DNA from: Halomonas jincaotanensis
GTDB taxonomy: Bacteria > Pseudomonadota > Gammaproteobacteria > Pseudomonadales > Halomonadaceae
DNA: 64,000 nt
Direction: 5' to 3'
Assembly (NCBI RefSeq): GCF_018448785.1
Contig: NZ_JAHCLU010000016.1
Span: 1-64,000 of the forward strand
The stretch's first letter is position 1, and the number at the start of each line of letters is the position of its first letter. Below, piece after piece: positions 45,366-55,619 of this stretch. The notes under the pieces were generated by a model. That model was not told the DNA's origin. It saw only the letters and a program-made list of their open reading frames with translations, and ran no database searches. Made by a program: the position numbers and the translations under genes.

Positions 45366-47315
45366 ATGACCGAACAGCAGAAAGTCCACCCGGTAAGCGA
45401 CGATTTCGCCGCCAATGCCCACGCCGACAAGGCTACGTATCAGGCCATGTATCAGCGGTCGCTGGACGACCCGAAAGGATTCTGGGCCGAACAGGCGAAG
45501 CGTCTTGATTGGTTCAAGGCGCCAACGAAGATCAAGCATACGACCTTCGATTCGCACAACGTGGACATCCGCTGGTTCGAGGACGGCAGCCTCAACGCCA
45601 GCGTCAACTGCCTCGATCGCCACCTCGAGACACGCGGCGACCAGACCGCGATTATCTGGGAGGGCGATGATCCCGGCAAATCCAAGCTTATTTCCTATCG
45701 CGAGCTGCATGCCGAAACCGGCAAGCTCGCCAACGCGCTCAAGGAACTGGGTATCGGCAAGGGCGATGTCGTGACCCTGTACATGCCGATGATTCCCGAG
45801 GCGGCGGTGGCCATGTTGGCCTGTGCGCGCATCGGCGCAATCCACTCGGTAGTGTTCGGTGGCTTTTCACCGGATGCCGTAGCGCAGCGCGTGATCGGCG
45901 CCGATTCCAAACTCGTTATCACCGCTGATGAATCCGTGCGTGGCGGCAAACAGGTGCCACTGAAGGATAATGTCGATGCGGCCCTGACCCGTCCCGGCAC
46001 CGATGTTGCGAAGAACGTGCTGGTCGTCAAGCGCACGGGTGGCGAGGTGGAATGGAAAGAAGGACGCGACGTCTGGTATCACGACCTGGTCGACAAGCAG
46101 TCCAGCGACTGCCCGGCCGAGGAAATGAATGCCGAGGATCCGCTTTTCATCCTCTATACCTCCGGCTCCACCGGTGCGCCAAAGGGGCTCAAGCACACCA
46201 CCGGCGGCTATCTGCTGCATGCCGCCCTGACTCACCAGTACGTCTTCGACTATCAAGACGACGAAGTCTATTGGTGTACCGCCGATGTGGGTTGGGTCAC
46301 CGGTCATAGCTACATCGTCTATGGGCCCCTGGCCAACGGCGCCACCACCCTGATGTTCGAGGGGGTCCCCAGTTACCCGACGCATGGTCGCATGGGCGAG
46401 ATTGTCGACAAGCACGATGTCAATATTCTTTACACCGCGCCAACGGCAGTGCGCGCGCTGATGGCGCACGGCGATGATGTCATGGCGTCAAGCCAGCGCA
46501 ACAGCCTGCGCGTACTGGGTTCGGTGGGCGAGCCCATCAATCCCGAAGCCTGGGAGTGGTTTCATCGGGTCATCGGCAATTCCAAGTGTCCTATCGTCGA
46601 CACCTGGTGGCAGACCGAGACTGGCGGCATCATGATCGCACCCTTGCCCGGCGCCACCGATCTCAAGCCGGGTTCCGCCACCTTGCCCTTCTTCGGCGTG
46701 GTGCCGGCGGTCGTCGATAATGAAGGCAACCTGCTCGAGGGCGCCACCGACGGCAACCTGGTGATTCTGGACTCCTGGCCGGGCCAGGCCCGCTCCATCT
46801 GGGGCGATCACGAACGCTTCGTCCAGACCTACTTCTCCACCTATCAGGGCATGTACTTCACCGGTGACGGCTGTCGTCGCGACGAAGACGGCTATTACTG
46901 GATCACCGGTCGCGTCGATGACGTTCTCAACGTCTCCGGTCACCGCATGGGCACCGCCGAGATCGAATCCTCGCTGGTGGCCCACGATGCCGTGGCCGAG
47001 GCCGCCGTGGTCGGCTTCCCGCACGACATCAAGGGGCAGGGCATTTACATCTATGTCACCCTGACCGATGGCGTGGACCCGAGCGATGAGCTCAAGAAAG
47101 AGTTGACCCAATGGGTGCGTAAGGATATCGGCCCGATTGCCTCGCCGGACGTTATTCAATGGGCGCCGGGATTGCCGAAGACCCGCTCCGGCAAGATCAT
47201 GCGTCGAATCCTGCGCAAGATCGCCGCTAACGAGTGCGAGGGCCTGGGTGACACCAGTACGCTGGCTGACCCGTCGGTGGTCGATGAGTTGATTGAGCAT
47301 CGCGCCAACCGCTGA
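45366..47315 (+). CDS. acs: Acetyl-CoA synthetase
   Basis: A 649-residue cytosolic enzyme that makes acetyl-CoA from acetate, CoA and ATP. Segments: [20 protein letters not shown], the AMP-binding P-loop [53 protein letters not shown] and the acetylatable Lys site [17 protein letters not shown]. The last site allows lysine-acetylation control, as in Salmonella. The gene lies beside crbR, crbS and the acetate symporter genes, so expression is likely under CrbSR. The promoter area includes CCAATGTCTAA (45241-45251), similar to repeats near 55,424-55,518. Confidence 0.96.
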   Translation: MTEQQKVHPVSDDFAANAHADKATYQAMYQRSLDDPKGFWAEQAKRLDWFKAPTKIKHTTFDSHNVDIRWFEDGSLNASVNCLDRHLETRGDQTAIIWEGDDPGKSKLISYRELHAETGKLANALKELGIGKGDVVTLYMPMIPEAAVAMLACARIGAIHSVVFGGFSPDAVAQRVIGADSKLVITADESVRGGKQVPLKDNVDAALTRPGTDVAKNVLVVKRTGGEVEWKEGRDVWYHDLVDKQSSDCPAEEMNAEDPLFILYTSGSTGAPKGLKHTTGGYLLHAALTHQYVFDYQDDEVYWCTADVGWVTGHSYIVYGPLANGATTLMFEGVPSYPTHGRMGEIVDKHDVNILYTAPTAVRALMAHGDDVMASSQRNSLRVLGSVGEPINPEAWEWFHRVIGNSKCPIVDTWWQTETGGIMIAPLPGATDLKPGSATLPFFGVVPAVVDNEGNLLEGATDGNLVILDSWPGQARSIWGDHERFVQTYFSTYQGMYFTGDGCRRDEDGYYWITGRVDDVLNVSGHRMGTAEIESSLVAHDAVAEAAVVGFPHDIKGQGIYIYVTLTDGVDPSDELKKELTQWVRKDIGPIASPDVIQWAPGLPKTRSGKIMRRILRKIAANECEGLGDTSTLADPSVVDELIEHRANR

Positions 47316-47410
47316 GGTTCCTCTTCAGGGGGAAGGACACTCCCGCGCATGTCGGCTCGCCTTGCGAGCTACCGGAGGGCGCGCCAGCTTGTCCTTCCTC
47401 CTTCCTGTCG

Positions 47411-47433
47411 CCGGCCCGTGTGGCCGGTTTTTT
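47411..47433 (+). terminator. Rho-independent terminator after acs
   Basis: CCGGCC-CGTGT-GGCCGG followed by TTTTTT, about 95 bases after the acs stop. Confidence 0.85.
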
Positions 47434-47606
47434 GTGCCCGGCGTTGCCGCGCAGCGGTAATCCAGACGTTGACATGGATCACGGCCGTTGCCGCCGCGCT
47501 TTCAAGCGCTTGGGTATCGCTTTGTGCATGGGGTAACATGCCAGACCAACAGCACTATCCCAGTGGCGGCCACCCGCCCGCTGCTTGAGGAACCGGAGGA
47601 CAATCC

Positions 47607-48269
47607 ATGGCCTATGCCCAGAAATTCATCGTTGCCGATGATCATCCGCTGTTCCGTGCAGCCCTGACCCAGGCTCTCCGACAGCTGGCACCCCAGGCCG
47701 AGATCGTGGAATCCGACACCATGGCAGCCACGACCGAGGTGGTGACGCGACATCCGGATGCCGACCTGATCCTGCTCGATCTCCACATGCCCGGTGCCCA
47801 TGGGTTTTCCGGCTTGATCCAATTGCGCGGCCAGACGCCAGATATTCCCGTGGCGGTGGTGTCGGGTAGCGATGAGCCATACGTGGTTCGCCGCGCCATC
47901 GATTACGGCGCCTCGGGTTTCATCCCCAAATCATCGTCGCTTCAGCTGATCGCCGAGGCAGTGGGTGAGATTCTTGACGGCGAGGTATGGCTGCCGGCAG
48001 AGCTCGCCGCGACGCTGGGTGAATCCAACGAGGAAGAGTCCCGCTTCGCCGAGTCGATTGCCTCGCTGACGCCTCAGCAATTCCGCGTTCTCAATATGTT
48101 GACCGAGGGCCTGCTCAACAAGCAGATTGCCTACGAGCTCAACGTCTCCGAGGCGACCATCAAGGCTCACGTGACGGCCATCCTGCGCAAGCTCGGTGTG
48201 CATTCCCGCACCCAGGCGGTCATTGCCGCGCAGAAGCTCGAGGTCGAGCCGCCAAAGGTGGAATCCTGA
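47607..48269 (+). CDS. crbR: LuxR-type response regulator CrbR
   Basis: A 220-residue regulator (GGAGGACA before ATG). The receiver domain has DDHPLFR and the phosphate-accepting Asp58 in LILLDLHMPG, with Lys in GFIPKSSS. The C-terminal LuxR-type helix-turn-helix is LTPQQFRVLNMLTEGLLNKQ followed by NVSEATIKAHVTAIL. It sits between acs and the convergent crbS gene, the CrbS/CrbR arrangement of vibrios and pseudomonads in which CrbR activates acs and symporter genes in response to acetate or low-carbon conditions. Gene names are assigned from context. Confidence 0.88.
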   Translation: MAYAQKFIVADDHPLFRAALTQALRQLAPQAEIVESDTMAATTEVVTRHPDADLILLDLHMPGAHGFSGLIQLRGQTPDIPVAVVSGSDEPYVVRRAIDYGASGFIPKSSSLQLIAEAVGEILDGEVWLPAELAATLGESNEEESRFAESIASLTPQQFRVLNMLTEGLLNKQIAYELNVSEATIKAHVTAILRKLGVHSRTQAVIAAQKLEVEPPKVES

Positions 48270-48307
48270 GTCGGCTCAGGCGCTGTAAGCCATAAGCTTT
48301 AAGCCAT

Positions 48308-48352
48308 AAGCAAAGAGCCCCACTGACCAGGCGTCCGTGGGGCTTTGCTTTT
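48308..48352. terminator. Bidirectional terminator between crbR and crbS
   Basis: AAGCAAA-GA-GCCCCAC pairs with GTGGGGC-TTTGCTT (14 pairs with a two-base bulge), followed by TT on the plus strand; the left flank is A-rich enough to work for the leftward transcript too. Confidence 0.8.
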
Positions 48353-48392
48353 CATGGCGTCGTGCTTTGTTGCTTGAGCTTAGAGCTTCCAG

Positions 48393-51300
48393 TTAAGCCC
48401 TAGTCGCCCGACTCGCCTGCAGAGTGCGGGTGAGCAGTGCGCGCAGGGCTGCCGGCCGTACCGGCTTGAGCAGCAGATGATAGCCGCTGCGCTTGACTTC
48501 CTCGGCGACCTCCTCGGTGCGGTCAGCGGTAATCACGATGCCCGGTACCGCACCGCTGAGCCGTTCGGCCAAGGCGTCGAGGGCCATCAGCCCGGTGACT
48601 TCGTTGTCTAGATGGTAGTCGGCGAGGATGGCATCGGGGTCTACCTCAAGATGGCGAAGCTCGGACTTGGCGCCGCCGATGGAGGTGGCGGTAAAGACCT
48701 CGCAGCCCCAGCCGGAAAGCATAGCCTTCATGCCTTCGAGAATTAGTGTCTCGTTATCGATACACAGAATCCGGGTGCCAGCGAGCTTGTTGCCGGCTCG
48801 CCTCGGGGTCGCCTCCTCGCTCTGCTGAGCCGCGCTGCGTGGTGCGACCACCGGCACGGTGACCGAAAACATGGTGCCTTGCCCCTCGCGTGAGCGAATA
48901 CGGATCGGGTGATCGAGTACTCGGCTCATGCGATCGGCAATCGAGAGTCCGAGCCCCAGCCCTTTTTCGCTCTCCTTGTGTCGCGAGGCCTGATCGAGGC
49001 GGCGAAATTCCTGGAAGATTTCGCTCTGCTTGGAGGCCGGGATGCCCGGGCCGCTATCCCACACCTCGATGGAAAGTCGCTCGCCGAGGCGTCGGCAACC
49101 GAGCAGTACGCGGCCCTCCTGAGTGTAGCGAATGGCGTTGGACAGGAAGTTCTGAACGATCCGGCGCAGCATTTGCGGATCGCTGTCGACCCAGGCGCGA
49201 GTGGGGACTACCACCAGGTCGAGCCCTCGGTCCTCGGCCATCACTTCGAATTCGGCGCGCAGCGGGTGGAAGATATCGGCGAGGGCGAAATGGTTGCGTC
49301 GAGGCGTCAAGGCGCCGGCATCGAGCTTGGAGATGTCGAGCAGGGTGCCGAGCAGTTCTTCAGCCGCCTGAAGCGAATTGTCGATATGGCCGATGGTGCG
49401 TTTCATATCGACGGCAGCGCTTTCATAAGCCAGGGCCGAGGTAAACAGCCTGGCGGCATTGAGGGGTTGCAGCAGATCGTGGCTGGCGGCTGCCAGGAAA
49501 CGAGTCTTGGACGCATTGGCGTCCTCGGCCAACTGCTTTGCCTGGCGTAGCGCGAGTTCGGCTTCGGCGCGAACGCGGTTTTCCTGTCGCAAGGCAGCGT
49601 TGGCCTCCGAGAGTGCCTGGGTGCGTTCGCGCACGCGCTCCTCGAGTGTCTCGTTGGTCTCCTTGAGGGCTATCTCCGCCGACCGGCGCTCGGTGATGTC
49701 CTGGTAGAGGGCAAAGAAGCCCAGGATGGCACCGTTGTCGCCGAAGTGGGGCGTATAGGTTACCAGCATGTAGTGGGTTTTGTCGGCGAGAGGCAGCGAC
49801 ACCTCGAAGCTGACACGTTCCCCGGCCAGCGCACGATCGATCCAGGGCGCACGATGGCGCAACATCTCGTCAGAGATCACCTCATCGATCTGCTTGCCGA
49901 TCACTACGTTGCGGTCGATACCGAAAGCCTGTTCATAGGCCCGGTTGGTAAAGAGATAACGGCACTCCTTGTCGAAGTAGGCGATCAGTGCCGGTACGTT
50001 ATCGGTGTAGATGCGGATGTTGTTTTCTGAGCGGATCAGCGCTTCCTCGATGCGCTTCTGCTGGGTGATGTCCTGATAGGTGTAGACGAAGCCACCGCCG
50101 GGCATGGGATTGCCCTGCACTTCCAGCACGCTGCCGTCTTGGCGATAGCGCACGTAGCGGTGAGGGTGCCCCGCGCGAATGTTGTCGATCAACAGCTGCA
50201 CATGCTCCTCGGGGTCGCCGGGCCCGTATTCGCCGTTGTGGGCGTTGTAGCGGAAGATGCGATCGATGGGCGCGCCGACCCGGATCAGGTGGTCGGGAAA
50301 GCGGAACAGCTCCAGATAGCGCTGGTTCCAGACCACCAAGCGCAGGTTCTGGTCGACGACACTGATGCCTTGGTTGATATTTTCGATGGTTGCTTGAAGC
50401 AGGGCACGGTTGAATTCGAGTACCTGGGAAGCCTCGTCGACGATGGAAATGACGTCGGAGATGCCGATGCCTCGCCCTTGCAGGGCCGAGTTGACAACGA
50501 TGCGTGCCGAAGAGGCCCCAAGTACCGAGGCGAGAAAGCGCTCGGTGAACTGGATGATGTCGATGGAGGCTCGGGTGCCGTTCTCGAGGGGCTTCGCCGT
50601 GCGCCGGGCATAGTCCTCAAAGGCTCGGTTGACCTGCTCTGCTCCAAGGAAGCGCTCACAGAGTACCTTGAGGTCACCCACGGTAGTGGCACCGGTCCAG
50701 GGGCGGTTTACCGAGGTCTGGCGGGTCTCGACGCTGTCGACGAACAACGAGGCCTGAATGCGCTCTACGACCCGCTGTGGGGTCATCTGGGAGACAAAGA
50801 TGTAGCAGAACAGGTTGACCCCCAACGATAACATCACGCCATGGGTGAAGCTGTCGCCGACGTTGAGACCGAACAGCGAAGTCGGGGCCAGCCAGGCGAG
50901 TCCCAGCGGACCGCCATTGGCCCAGGTCTCGGGCAAAACACCGGCCCCGATCATCGCAGGCATCAACAGGCTGTAGGCCCAGATGGCGAAGCCGGCATTC
51001 ATGCCTACGACCACCCCCAGCCGGTTGCCGCGCTTCCAGTAGAGGCCCCCGATCAGCGCCGGGGCGAACTGGGCCGCAGCGGCGAAGGAGAGCATGCCGA
51101 TGGAGGCAAGCGACGCGAATTCTCCGATTAACTGGTAGAACCCATAGGCCATGGCGAGGACAGCGGCGATGGTGACTCGCCGTGCACGCAGCACCAGCCG
51201 CCCGTAGTCGCGCGCCTTGGTATCGAACCAGCGCAGCCGGAACAGTGCCGGAATGACGATTTCGTTAGAGATCATGATTGAAACCGCTACGGCAGCCACG

Positions 51301-52337
51301 ATAACCATGCCGGTGGCTGCCGAGAAGCCGCCGATGAAGGTCAGCAGGGTCAGCCATTGATTGTTAGCTGCCATGGGCAGCGCCAGTACGTAGGTGTCTG
51401 GCTCGACATTACTGCCGGCGAACACCGTCAGGCCCGCGGCGGCCAGCGGCAGCACGAAGAACGCGAATGCCAGCAAATAAAGCGGGAAAAGCCAGCGCGC
51501 CTTGGTAGCGTCATCTCGGTGGGTGTTTTCCACGACCGCGATATGAAACTGTCGCGGCAAGCAGAGGATCGCCAGCATGGCGAGCAGTGTCTGGGCCCAG
51601 AAGCTCTGACCGAAGTCCTGGTGGGCCAGCTGGTTCTGGAGTTCCAGCAGTGCCTCGGCGCGGCCCAGTAGGTCGCCCAGGCCATCGAACATGCCCCAGG
51701 TGACATACGCGCCGAGCGCCAGGAAAGCGATCAGCTTGACCAGCGATTCGAAGGCCACGGCTTGAATCAAGCCTTCATGGTGTTCGGTGGCGTCGGCATG
51801 ACGGGTACCGAAGAGAATGGCGAAGGCCGCCATGACCAGCGCCACGAAGAAGGCGGTATCGCCGAATAGCGGCGCCCGGATCATGTCGGCATCGTCGGTG
51901 AGTACGCTGAACGATGTCGAGACCGCTTTCAGTTGCAGGGCGATGTAGGGCAGCGTGCCGATCAGGGCGACCAGGCTGGCGAAGGCTGCCAGCGACTGGG
52001 TCTTACCGTATCGCGAGGCGATGAAGTCGGCGATCGAGGTAACGTTCTGGTGCTTGGCCACGCGGATCATCTTGGTCAGCACGGGCCAGAACAGCAAAAA
52101 GGTGAGAATCGGCCCCACGTAGATGCTCGCGAAGGACCAGCCCGCAGTCGCGGCTTGCCCCACTGCGCCATAGAACGTCCATGACGTGCAGTAGATCGCC
52201 AGTGCCAGGCTGTAGATCACCGGACGCCGGCGGCTGGCGCCATGCTCGCGGGCTTGACGGTCGCCACGCCAGGCGATGCCGAACAGCACGGCAATGTAGG
52301 TCAGCGAGACGAGGATCAATAACCAGCCAGCGAACAT
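48393..52337 (-). CDS. crbS: Hybrid sensor kinase with sodium:solute symporter domain (CrbS)
   Basis: A 1314-residue inner-membrane protein. Residues about 1-520 form a sodium:solute-symporter-like domain with many hydrophobic segments (for example SLALAIYCTSWTFYGAVGQA). Next come PAS regions (QATIENINQGISVVDQNLRL and others), a coiled coil, the HisKA site AASHDLLQPL with His953, an HATPase with the G-box GKGLGLGLSIAD-like GLGLGLSIADRM, and a C-terminal receiver with Asp1240 in ILADYHLDNE. It likely senses acetate or its transport and phosphorylates CrbR. The gene is the last of a leftward set with the symporter genes. Confidence 0.9.
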   Translation of the reverse strand: MFAGWLLILVSLTYIAVLFGIAWRGDRQAREHGASRRRPVIYSLALAIYCTSWTFYGAVGQAATAGWSFASIYVGPILTFLLFWPVLTKMIRVAKHQNVTSIADFIASRYGKTQSLAAFASLVALIGTLPYIALQLKAVSTSFSVLTDDADMIRAPLFGDTAFFVALVMAAFAILFGTRHADATEHHEGLIQAVAFESLVKLIAFLALGAYVTWGMFDGLGDLLGRAEALLELQNQLAHQDFGQSFWAQTLLAMLAILCLPRQFHIAVVENTHRDDATKARWLFPLYLLAFAFFVLPLAAAGLTVFAGSNVEPDTYVLALPMAANNQWLTLLTFIGGFSAATGMVIVAAVAVSIMISNEIVIPALFRLRWFDTKARDYGRLVLRARRVTIAAVLAMAYGFYQLIGEFASLASIGMLSFAAAAQFAPALIGGLYWKRGNRLGVVVGMNAGFAIWAYSLLMPAMIGAGVLPETWANGGPLGLAWLAPTSLFGLNVGDSFTHGVMLSLGVNLFCYIFVSQMTPQRVVERIQASLFVDSVETRQTSVNRPWTGATTVGDLKVLCERFLGAEQVNRAFEDYARRTAKPLENGTRASIDIIQFTERFLASVLGASSARIVVNSALQGRGIGISDVISIVDEASQVLEFNRALLQATIENINQGISVVDQNLRLVVWNQRYLELFRFPDHLIRVGAPIDRIFRYNAHNGEYGPGDPEEHVQLLIDNIRAGHPHRYVRYRQDGSVLEVQGNPMPGGGFVYTYQDITQQKRIEEALIRSENNIRIYTDNVPALIAYFDKECRYLFTNRAYEQAFGIDRNVVIGKQIDEVISDEMLRHRAPWIDRALAGERVSFEVSLPLADKTHYMLVTYTPHFGDNGAILGFFALYQDITERRSAEIALKETNETLEERVRERTQALSEANAALRQENRVRAEAELALRQAKQLAEDANASKTRFLAAASHDLLQPLNAARLFTSALAYESAAVDMKRTIGHIDNSLQAAEELLGTLLDISKLDAGALTPRRNHFALADIFHPLRAEFEVMAEDRGLDLVVVPTRAWVDSDPQMLRRIVQNFLSNAIRYTQEGRVLLGCRRLGERLSIEVWDSGPGIPASKQSEIFQEFRRLDQASRHKESEKGLGLGLSIADRMSRVLDHPIRIRSREGQGTMFSVTVPVVAPRSAAQQSEEATPRRAGNKLAGTRILCIDNETLILEGMKAMLSGWGCEVFTATSIGGAKSELRHLEVDPDAILADYHLDNEVTGLMALDALAERLSGAVPGIVITADRTEEVAEEVKRSGYHLLLKPVRPAALRALLTRTLQASRATRA

Positions 52338-52414
52338 GCAATTCTCCTTTTGGGTGCCTGCATTCTAGGGGAATGCGAGCGGAGAGGGCAGTAGCGGCCG
52401 GCGATGGTGTCGTG

Positions 52415-52930
52415 CTATTTCTGCTGACAGACGACCTGAAAGAGGTGATCCGTTTCCGTGAACGTCTGCATTGCCTCGGTTCGCGGACGTGGTGGTTCGC
52501 CGGCAAGTGGGACGGTTTCACGAGAGGTGCAGTTCATCAGATAGGCCTGGTGGGTGACCTGATCCACGTATTCCTTCTTGAAACGATAGCGTCGGTATTG
52601 GACCAGTCGCTGGCCGTCTGCCTGGCCAGTTATCAGATCGTCCTGGTCGACGACGCTGAAGGCGATGGTCATCGGAAAGGCATATGTCCAGGGACGCCAG
52701 AAGGCCTGTCCCTTTTCGACATCTACCACCTTAGCTGAATCGGGTAGCTGGGCCTGCTTGTGGTTGAACCAGGAATATTCATGGTTGATCTGGTAGGCCA
52801 GCATGCCCAGCCCGGCGCACACCGGGACAATCCAGCGCGGTAGTCGCTTGCCACTAACGAGACGGAGCACAAGCCCGACCCCTGCCGCGCCCAGTCCAGC
52901 AAATACTGCGGCGATGAGGTGCCATATCAT
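52415..52930 (-). CDS. Hypothetical membrane-anchored protein between actP and crbS
   Basis: A 171-residue protein with two N-terminal hydrophobic segments (LIAAVFAGLGAAGVGLVLRL and WIVPVCAGLGMLAYQINHEY), then a soluble domain containing RPWTYAFPMTIAFSVVDQDD and VTHQAYLMNCTSRETV. It is unknown to me, but its place between symporter and sensor in one leftward series suggests a role in acetate transport or signalling. The stretch before ATG 52930 contains AGGAAG. The product may expose its domain on either side of the inner membrane. Confidence 0.65.
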   Translation of the reverse strand: MIWHLIAAVFAGLGAAGVGLVLRLVSGKRLPRWIVPVCAGLGMLAYQINHEYSWFNHKQAQLPDSAKVVDVEKGQAFWRPWTYAFPMTIAFSVVDQDDLITGQADGQRLVQYRRYRFKKEYVDQVTHQAYLMNCTSRETVPLAGEPPRPRTEAMQTFTETDHLFQVVCQQK

Positions 52931-52949
52931 AAATCATTCTTCCTGAAAG

Positions 52950-52979
52950 CAATCGGGCTTCCTGATGGAAGCCCGATTG
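52950..52979. terminator. Hairpin between the symporter gene and the 171-residue gene
   Basis: CAATCGGGCTTC-CTGATG-GAAGCCCGATTG, a perfect 12-bp stem just after the actP stop on the minus strand, without a full T-run. It may give partial termination or protect the upstream mRNA. Confidence 0.6.
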
Positions 52980-53028
52980 GATGTTGATTCCACAACGCAG
53001 ACGGTCTGTGTCAGGAATCCATTATCGC

Positions 53029-54825
53029 TTAATGATCAAGCGCAGTACCAGCACCTTTCGGGTAGCGCACGCTTTCCACCAGATCCTGAATTTCCTGCGG
53101 AGGCTCCTCGGTAACGCTGGAAACGGCGAAGGCAACGGCGAAGTTGATCATCGCACCTACCGCACCGAAGGAGAGCGGGGAAATACCCAGTATCCAGTTT
53201 TCCTGGGTATTGGCGAGCATCTCGGTGCCCGGAACGAAGAACCAGCCCAGGTAGGTGAAGATGTAGAGCAGGGTGGCGAGCAGGCCAGAGAGCATGCCGG
53301 CAACCGCGCCCTTGTTGTTCACCCGCTTGGAGAAGATCCCCATCATCAATACCGGGAACAGTGATGCACCGGCGATACCGAAGGCCAGGGCTACCGTTTG
53401 AGCCGCGAACCCGGGTGGGTTCAGGCCTAGATAGGTCGCCAGCAGGATGGCGCCCCCCATGGAGATACGGGCGGCCAACATCTCGCCTTTTTCGGAAATC
53501 TTCGGGTTGATCATCGTCTTGATCAAGTCATGACTGATTGCCGAGGAGATCGCCAACAGCAGACCAGCTGCCGTGGACAGGGCTGCCGCGATACCGCCTG
53601 CGGCAATCAGACCGATGACCCAGGGTGGCAGGTTGGCGATTTCCGGGTTGGCAAGCACCAGGATGTCGTTATTAACGTCCAGTTCGCTGCCCTCCCATCC
53701 CTGTGCTTCGGCGGTATCGGCGAAGTCGTCACTAGCGTCGTTATAGACCTGGATGCGGCCATCGTTATTCAGGTCGGTATAGGTGATAAGCCCGGTCTCT
53801 TCCCAGGTCCTGACCCACTCGGGGCGCTCTTCGTAAAGAATCGGATTGTCGATGGCCTCGTCATAGTTTTCGACCTGGCCGGCCATATCCGGATAGACCG
53901 TGGTCAGCAGGTTCAGGCGCGCCATGGAACCGACGGCGGGAGCGGTCAGATACAGCAGGGCAATGAACACCAGTGCCCAGCCGGCAGACCAACGTGCATC
54001 GGCCACCTTGGGAACGGTAAAGAAACGGATGATGACGTGCGGCAGGCCTGCGGTACCGACCATCAGCGACATGGTAAACAGCACCATGTTCAGCTTGTTG
54101 TCGACATCGGCCGTGTAGTCTCTGAAGCCTAGCGCATTGACCACTTCATCCAGTTTTGTCAGCAGTGGCACACCCGATTCGGTGTGGGTGCTGAACATAC
54201 CGAACATCGGGATGGGGTTGCCGGTCAGCTCCAAGGCGATGAAGACCGCTGGAATGGTGTAGGCAATGATCAGCACCACATACTGGGCCACTTGGGTATA
54301 GGTAATGCCCTTCATGCCGCCGAATACCGCATAGAGGAACACGATGAAGGCTGCAATCCAGATGCCCCAGGTGTTGCTGACCTCCAGAAAGCGCGAGAAA
54401 GCCACCCCGGCACCGGTCATTTGACCGATGACGTAGGTGACCGACGCCACAACCAGGCAGATAACCGCGACCAGACGCGCGGTATTGCTGTAGAAGCGGT
54501 CACCGATGAAGTCGGGCACAGTAAACTTGCCGAACTTGCGCAGGTAGGGCGCAAGCAGCATCGCCAGGATGACGTAGCCACCGGTCCAGCCCATCAGGAA
54601 GGTCGAGTTGGCATAACCACCCGAGGCCAGCAGGCCTGCCATGGAGATGAAGGAGGCAGCAGACATCCAGTCGGCCGCTGTCGCCATGCCGTTGGTAATC
54701 GGATGCACACCGCCACCAGCGACATAAAAATCCTTGGTCGATCCGGCTCGCGCCCAGATCGCGATGCCGATATACAAGGCGAACGAGGCGCCCACGAACA
54801 ATAGGTTGATCGCAAATTGACTCAT
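53029..54825 (-). CDS. Sodium:solute symporter, acetate type (ActP-like, VC_2705 subfamily)
   Basis: A 598-residue inner-membrane transporter with about 13 hydrophobic segments, including YVAGGGVHPITNGMATAADW and SAASFISMAGLLASGGYANS. An insert near residues 310-400 is acidic and contains DLNNDGRIQVYND, similar to an EF-hand/dockerin loop. The pairing with the small DUF4212 subunit 6 bases upstream marks the VC_2705-type subfamily. The location next to acs and CrbSR supports uptake of acetate or another short carboxylate, but substrate is inferred only. Confidence 0.88.
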   Translation of the reverse strand: MSQFAINLLFVGASFALYIGIAIWARAGSTKDFYVAGGGVHPITNGMATAADWMSAASFISMAGLLASGGYANSTFLMGWTGGYVILAMLLAPYLRKFGKFTVPDFIGDRFYSNTARLVAVICLVVASVTYVIGQMTGAGVAFSRFLEVSNTWGIWIAAFIVFLYAVFGGMKGITYTQVAQYVVLIIAYTIPAVFIALELTGNPIPMFGMFSTHTESGVPLLTKLDEVVNALGFRDYTADVDNKLNMVLFTMSLMVGTAGLPHVIIRFFTVPKVADARWSAGWALVFIALLYLTAPAVGSMARLNLLTTVYPDMAGQVENYDEAIDNPILYEERPEWVRTWEETGLITYTDLNNDGRIQVYNDASDDFADTAEAQGWEGSELDVNNDILVLANPEIANLPPWVIGLIAAGGIAAALSTAAGLLLAISSAISHDLIKTMINPKISEKGEMLAARISMGGAILLATYLGLNPPGFAAQTVALAFGIAGASLFPVLMMGIFSKRVNNKGAVAGMLSGLLATLLYIFTYLGWFFVPGTEMLANTQENWILGISPLSFGAVGAMINFAVAFAVSSVTEEPPQEIQDLVESVRYPKGAGTALDH

Positions 54826-54831
54826 GCTGGC

Positions 54832-55092
<261 letters not shown>

Positions 55093-55619
55093 CGTGTTGC
55101 TCTCCATTTTTTTTCGGGATGATTACTTGAACCGTTAATCGGCGGACTCACCAGGGCAATTGCGCGTATACATGGTCATTTCTTCTCGCCGACATGGTGC
55201 CCGCGTATCGGGCTGCTTATCGGGTGACGAGACGTCTTGTCGACGTGCGATTGCCCCTGAGTTTCACACTGCTGAATAGTGGGCAATGAGTGCCCAAAAT
55301 AAATCCCAGACTTTGGTATCATGAGAAAAAGGTTAATCGTCTTCGCTCCTGGTAACTCCTTTTTAATCAATAGGATAAAATTTTATTGTATCGTTATGCC
55401 CGGTTTTTTTGTGAGGAGACATTGGACGATTGTCTAGGCACCAGACGCGCCGGTGAGTGTTACCTTTCGTGAGGCTTCAGCCAATGGTCTAACACCAACA
55501 AATAGGACGATCGTCTAGCTTCTTTCCTGAAACACGACTTTGCTATCGTGAAATCTTCGCGGCTGTGATCTCCCGCTATCCCCTTGGGGTCCTGACGGCC
55601 GCCTAACGAGGACACCCCC
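55093..55619. promoter_or_regulatory. Divergent promoter region with two near-identical 14-bp sites
   Basis: GGACGATTGTCTAG (55424-55437) and GGACGATCGTCTAG (55505-55518) differ at one base; the second contains the palindrome GACGATCGTC. They are 81 bases apart. CCAATGGTCTAAC (55481-55493) lies between. The region separates the leftward DUF4212/symporter genes from the rightward DUF294 gene and is AT-rich at 55,310-55,420. The sites are candidates for CrbR binding; a related CCAATGTCTAA lies before acs. Confidence 0.5.
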
